Origin: an uncultured Oscillibacter sp.
GTDB taxonomy: Bacteria; Bacillota; Clostridia; Oscillospirales; Oscillospiraceae
Assembly: GCA_910587875.1 (NCBI GenBank)
Contig: CAJUOD010000138.1
Location: 1 to 7,127 of the forward strand
Direction of reading: 5' to 3'
DNA: 7,127 nucleotides
The notes under the pieces are model-generated. The model was not told the DNA's origin. It saw nothing but the letters and a program-made list of their open reading frames with translations, and made no database searches. Below, piece by piece: positions 6,354 to 7,127 of the stretch (position 1 is its first letter; each line of letters begins with the position of its first letter). A program made the translations under genes and the position numbers.

Positions 6354-6381
6354 AGTATATCGTAACATAAAATGTTGCAAA
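6354..6381 (-). promoter_or_regulatory. Putative glnN promoter with an internal inverted repeat
   Basis: On the minus strand TTTGCA (6381-6376; 4 of 6 to TTGACA) is followed after 16 bases by TATACT (6359-6354; 5 of 6 to TATAAT). The spacer contains an inverted repeat, plus-strand GTAACAT (6362-6368) and ATGTTGC (6372-6378), with one mismatch, placed between and partly over the -35 element, where a repressor could act. The segment is clearly AT-rich against the GC-rich genes on both sides. No GlnR/TnrA consensus is evident. Confidence 0.45.
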
Positions 6382-6413
6382 CACAATTGGTAATACTTCT
6401 AAAGTTCAGCGCC

Positions 6414-6444
6414 GAAAGGGGGCCGTTCCTTGAAAGGGCCGTTC
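6414..6444. repeat. Imperfect tandem repeat at the 3' end of asnB
   Basis: On the plus strand GAAAGGGGGCCGTTC (6414-6428) and GAAAGGGCCGTTC (6432-6444) are near-identical direct repeats separated by CTT; the first has two extra G. The second copy runs into the asnB stop codon (6443-6445). This looks like a small local duplication. The bases around it can form only weak hairpins (CCTT-GA-AAGG at 6428-6437), and no convincing terminator separates asnB from glnN. Confidence 0.6.
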
Positions 6445-7107
6445 ATTGCCCGCTGGCCCCATAGTTGCTCAGGGCCCGGGCGGAGGGGTCGTCCACGTCG
6501 CAGCCCTCCCAGGACTTGTTGGGCATCCAGAAGTCCCGGATCATAGCCGCTTGGCCGGGGTAGTGCTTCTCAAAGATCTCCCGGTACAGTAGGCTCTCCT
6601 TGGTGAAGGGCGGGCAGTGGTAGTCGTACTTGTGCCGCAGGGCCTCAAACTCCCCGTCCGTGTATTTCTCCTGGGCATAGGCCTTCAAATCGTCCACCAT
6701 GGAGTGGCCCACGGCGTCGGAGAACGCGGCCTTCTGCCGCCAGAGGATGCCCTCCGGCAGGAGATGGTCCCTCTCAAAGGCGTGGCGGAGCAGGTACTTC
6801 CCCATGCCGTAGGTGTTCCGCTTCAGCTCCGGGTCCAGGGCCATGACGTACTTCACGAAATCCAGGTCGCCGAAGGGCACCCGGGCCTCCAGGGAGTTGA
6901 CGGAGATGCAGCGGTCCGCCCGGAGCACGTCGTACATATGCAGCTCCCGCAGACGCTTCTCCGCCTCCTCCTGGAAGGCCTGGGGCGTAGGGGCGAAGTC
7001 GGTGTATTTGTAGCCAAAGAGCTCGTCGGAGATTTCCCCGGTGAGAAGCACCCGGATATCCGTCCGCTCATGGATGGCTTTGCACAGCAGATACATTCCC
7101 ATGCTGG
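6443..7107 (-). CDS. asnB: Asparagine synthetase (glutamine-hydrolysing), C-terminal part; 5' end cut by the contig end
   Basis: AsnB makes asparagine from aspartate, ATP and an amide nitrogen taken from glutamine. About 221 genomic residues of the C-terminal synthetase domain are present; the N-terminal glutaminase domain and the ATP-pyrophosphatase SGGxDS loop lie beyond the contig. Recognisable pieces are VLLTGEISDELFGY (equivalent to SGEGSDEL in E. coli and human enzymes), LRELHMYDVLRADR, SLEARVPFGDLDF, GKYLLRHAF, ILWRQKAAFSDAVG and the end segment DFWMPNKS through DPSARALSNY. The reading frame stays open to the window edge, but residues from 7108 on come from adapter sequence (reading ALPIS before SMGMYLL) and are not real. 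The Met codon at 7102 is internal, not a start. The gene lies upstream of glnN on the same strand, 112 bases apart. Confidence 0.92.
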
Positions 7108-7127
7108 AGATCGGAAGAGCACACGTC
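7108..7127. other. Illumina TruSeq adapter sequence at the contig end (artefact)
   Basis: The final 20 bases, beginning AGATCGGAAGAGC, are identical to the first 20 bases of the standard Illumina TruSeq read-1 adapter. They replace the expected continuation of asnB. The region is a sequencing or assembly artefact and should be trimmed; any protein translated through it gets false residues such as ALPIS or LFRS. Confidence 0.95.

Noticed and set aside
6331..6384. Longer glnN form starting at 6384
   Set aside because: The added 18 residues overlap the likely promoter and show no family similarity; the ribosome binding site at 6339-6345 points to ATG 6330-6328.
7100..7102. Met codon as the start of a complete short asnB-like gene
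   Set aside because: The homology to asparagine synthetase is already deep in the C-terminal domain at this point, and the frame runs on into adapter sequence. The gene is simply truncated.

Overview
The window looks like the end of a metagenome or draft-genome contig from a high-GC, spore-lineage Firmicute, most likely a gut Oscillospiraceae-type clostridium. Clues are strong AGGAGG-type ribosome binding sites, a RicT/YaaT gene, a type III glutamine synthetase, and heavy G/C bias at third codon positions. The family-level placement is inference from composition and gene content only. The last 20 bases are not genomic: they match the start of the Illumina TruSeq adapter.

Layout, left to right. 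A plausible sigma-A promoter and a strong ribosome binding site precede a cytoplasmic type I L-asparaginase (ansA, +). Next comes an AT-rich segment (about 1169-2010) carrying one acidic DUF4375/DMP19-family gene (+). That gene has two credible kinds of start: an upstream GTG/TTG that gives a lipoprotein signal, and an internal ATG with a far better ribosome binding site that gives a cytoplasmic protein. A promoter with an extended -10 then leads into a two-gene operon (+): holB (DNA polymerase III delta' subunit) overlapping yaaT/ricT (PSP1 family, RNA maturation and sporulation) by 4 bases. A long bidirectional hairpin and a second perfect palindrome separate yaaT from the convergent type III glutamine synthetase gene glnN (-). 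Upstream of glnN, on the same strand, is the 3' part of asnB (glutamine-hydrolysing asparagine synthetase), cut off by the adapter.

How the genes fit together. holB-yaaT is a conserved Firmicute housekeeping pair. ansA, glnN and asnB form a nitrogen theme: GlnN makes glutamine from glutamate and ammonia, AsnB uses glutamine to make asparagine, and AnsA breaks asparagine down to aspartate and ammonia. The window shows proximity, not co-regulation.

I see no tRNA, rRNA, CRISPR array, transposase or integrase. There is no clear evidence for an undescribed multi-gene system. The most interesting items are the dual-start DUF4375 gene in its AT-rich island, the arginine/glycine-rich tail of YaaT, the palindromes between yaaT and glnN, and the adapter artefact.
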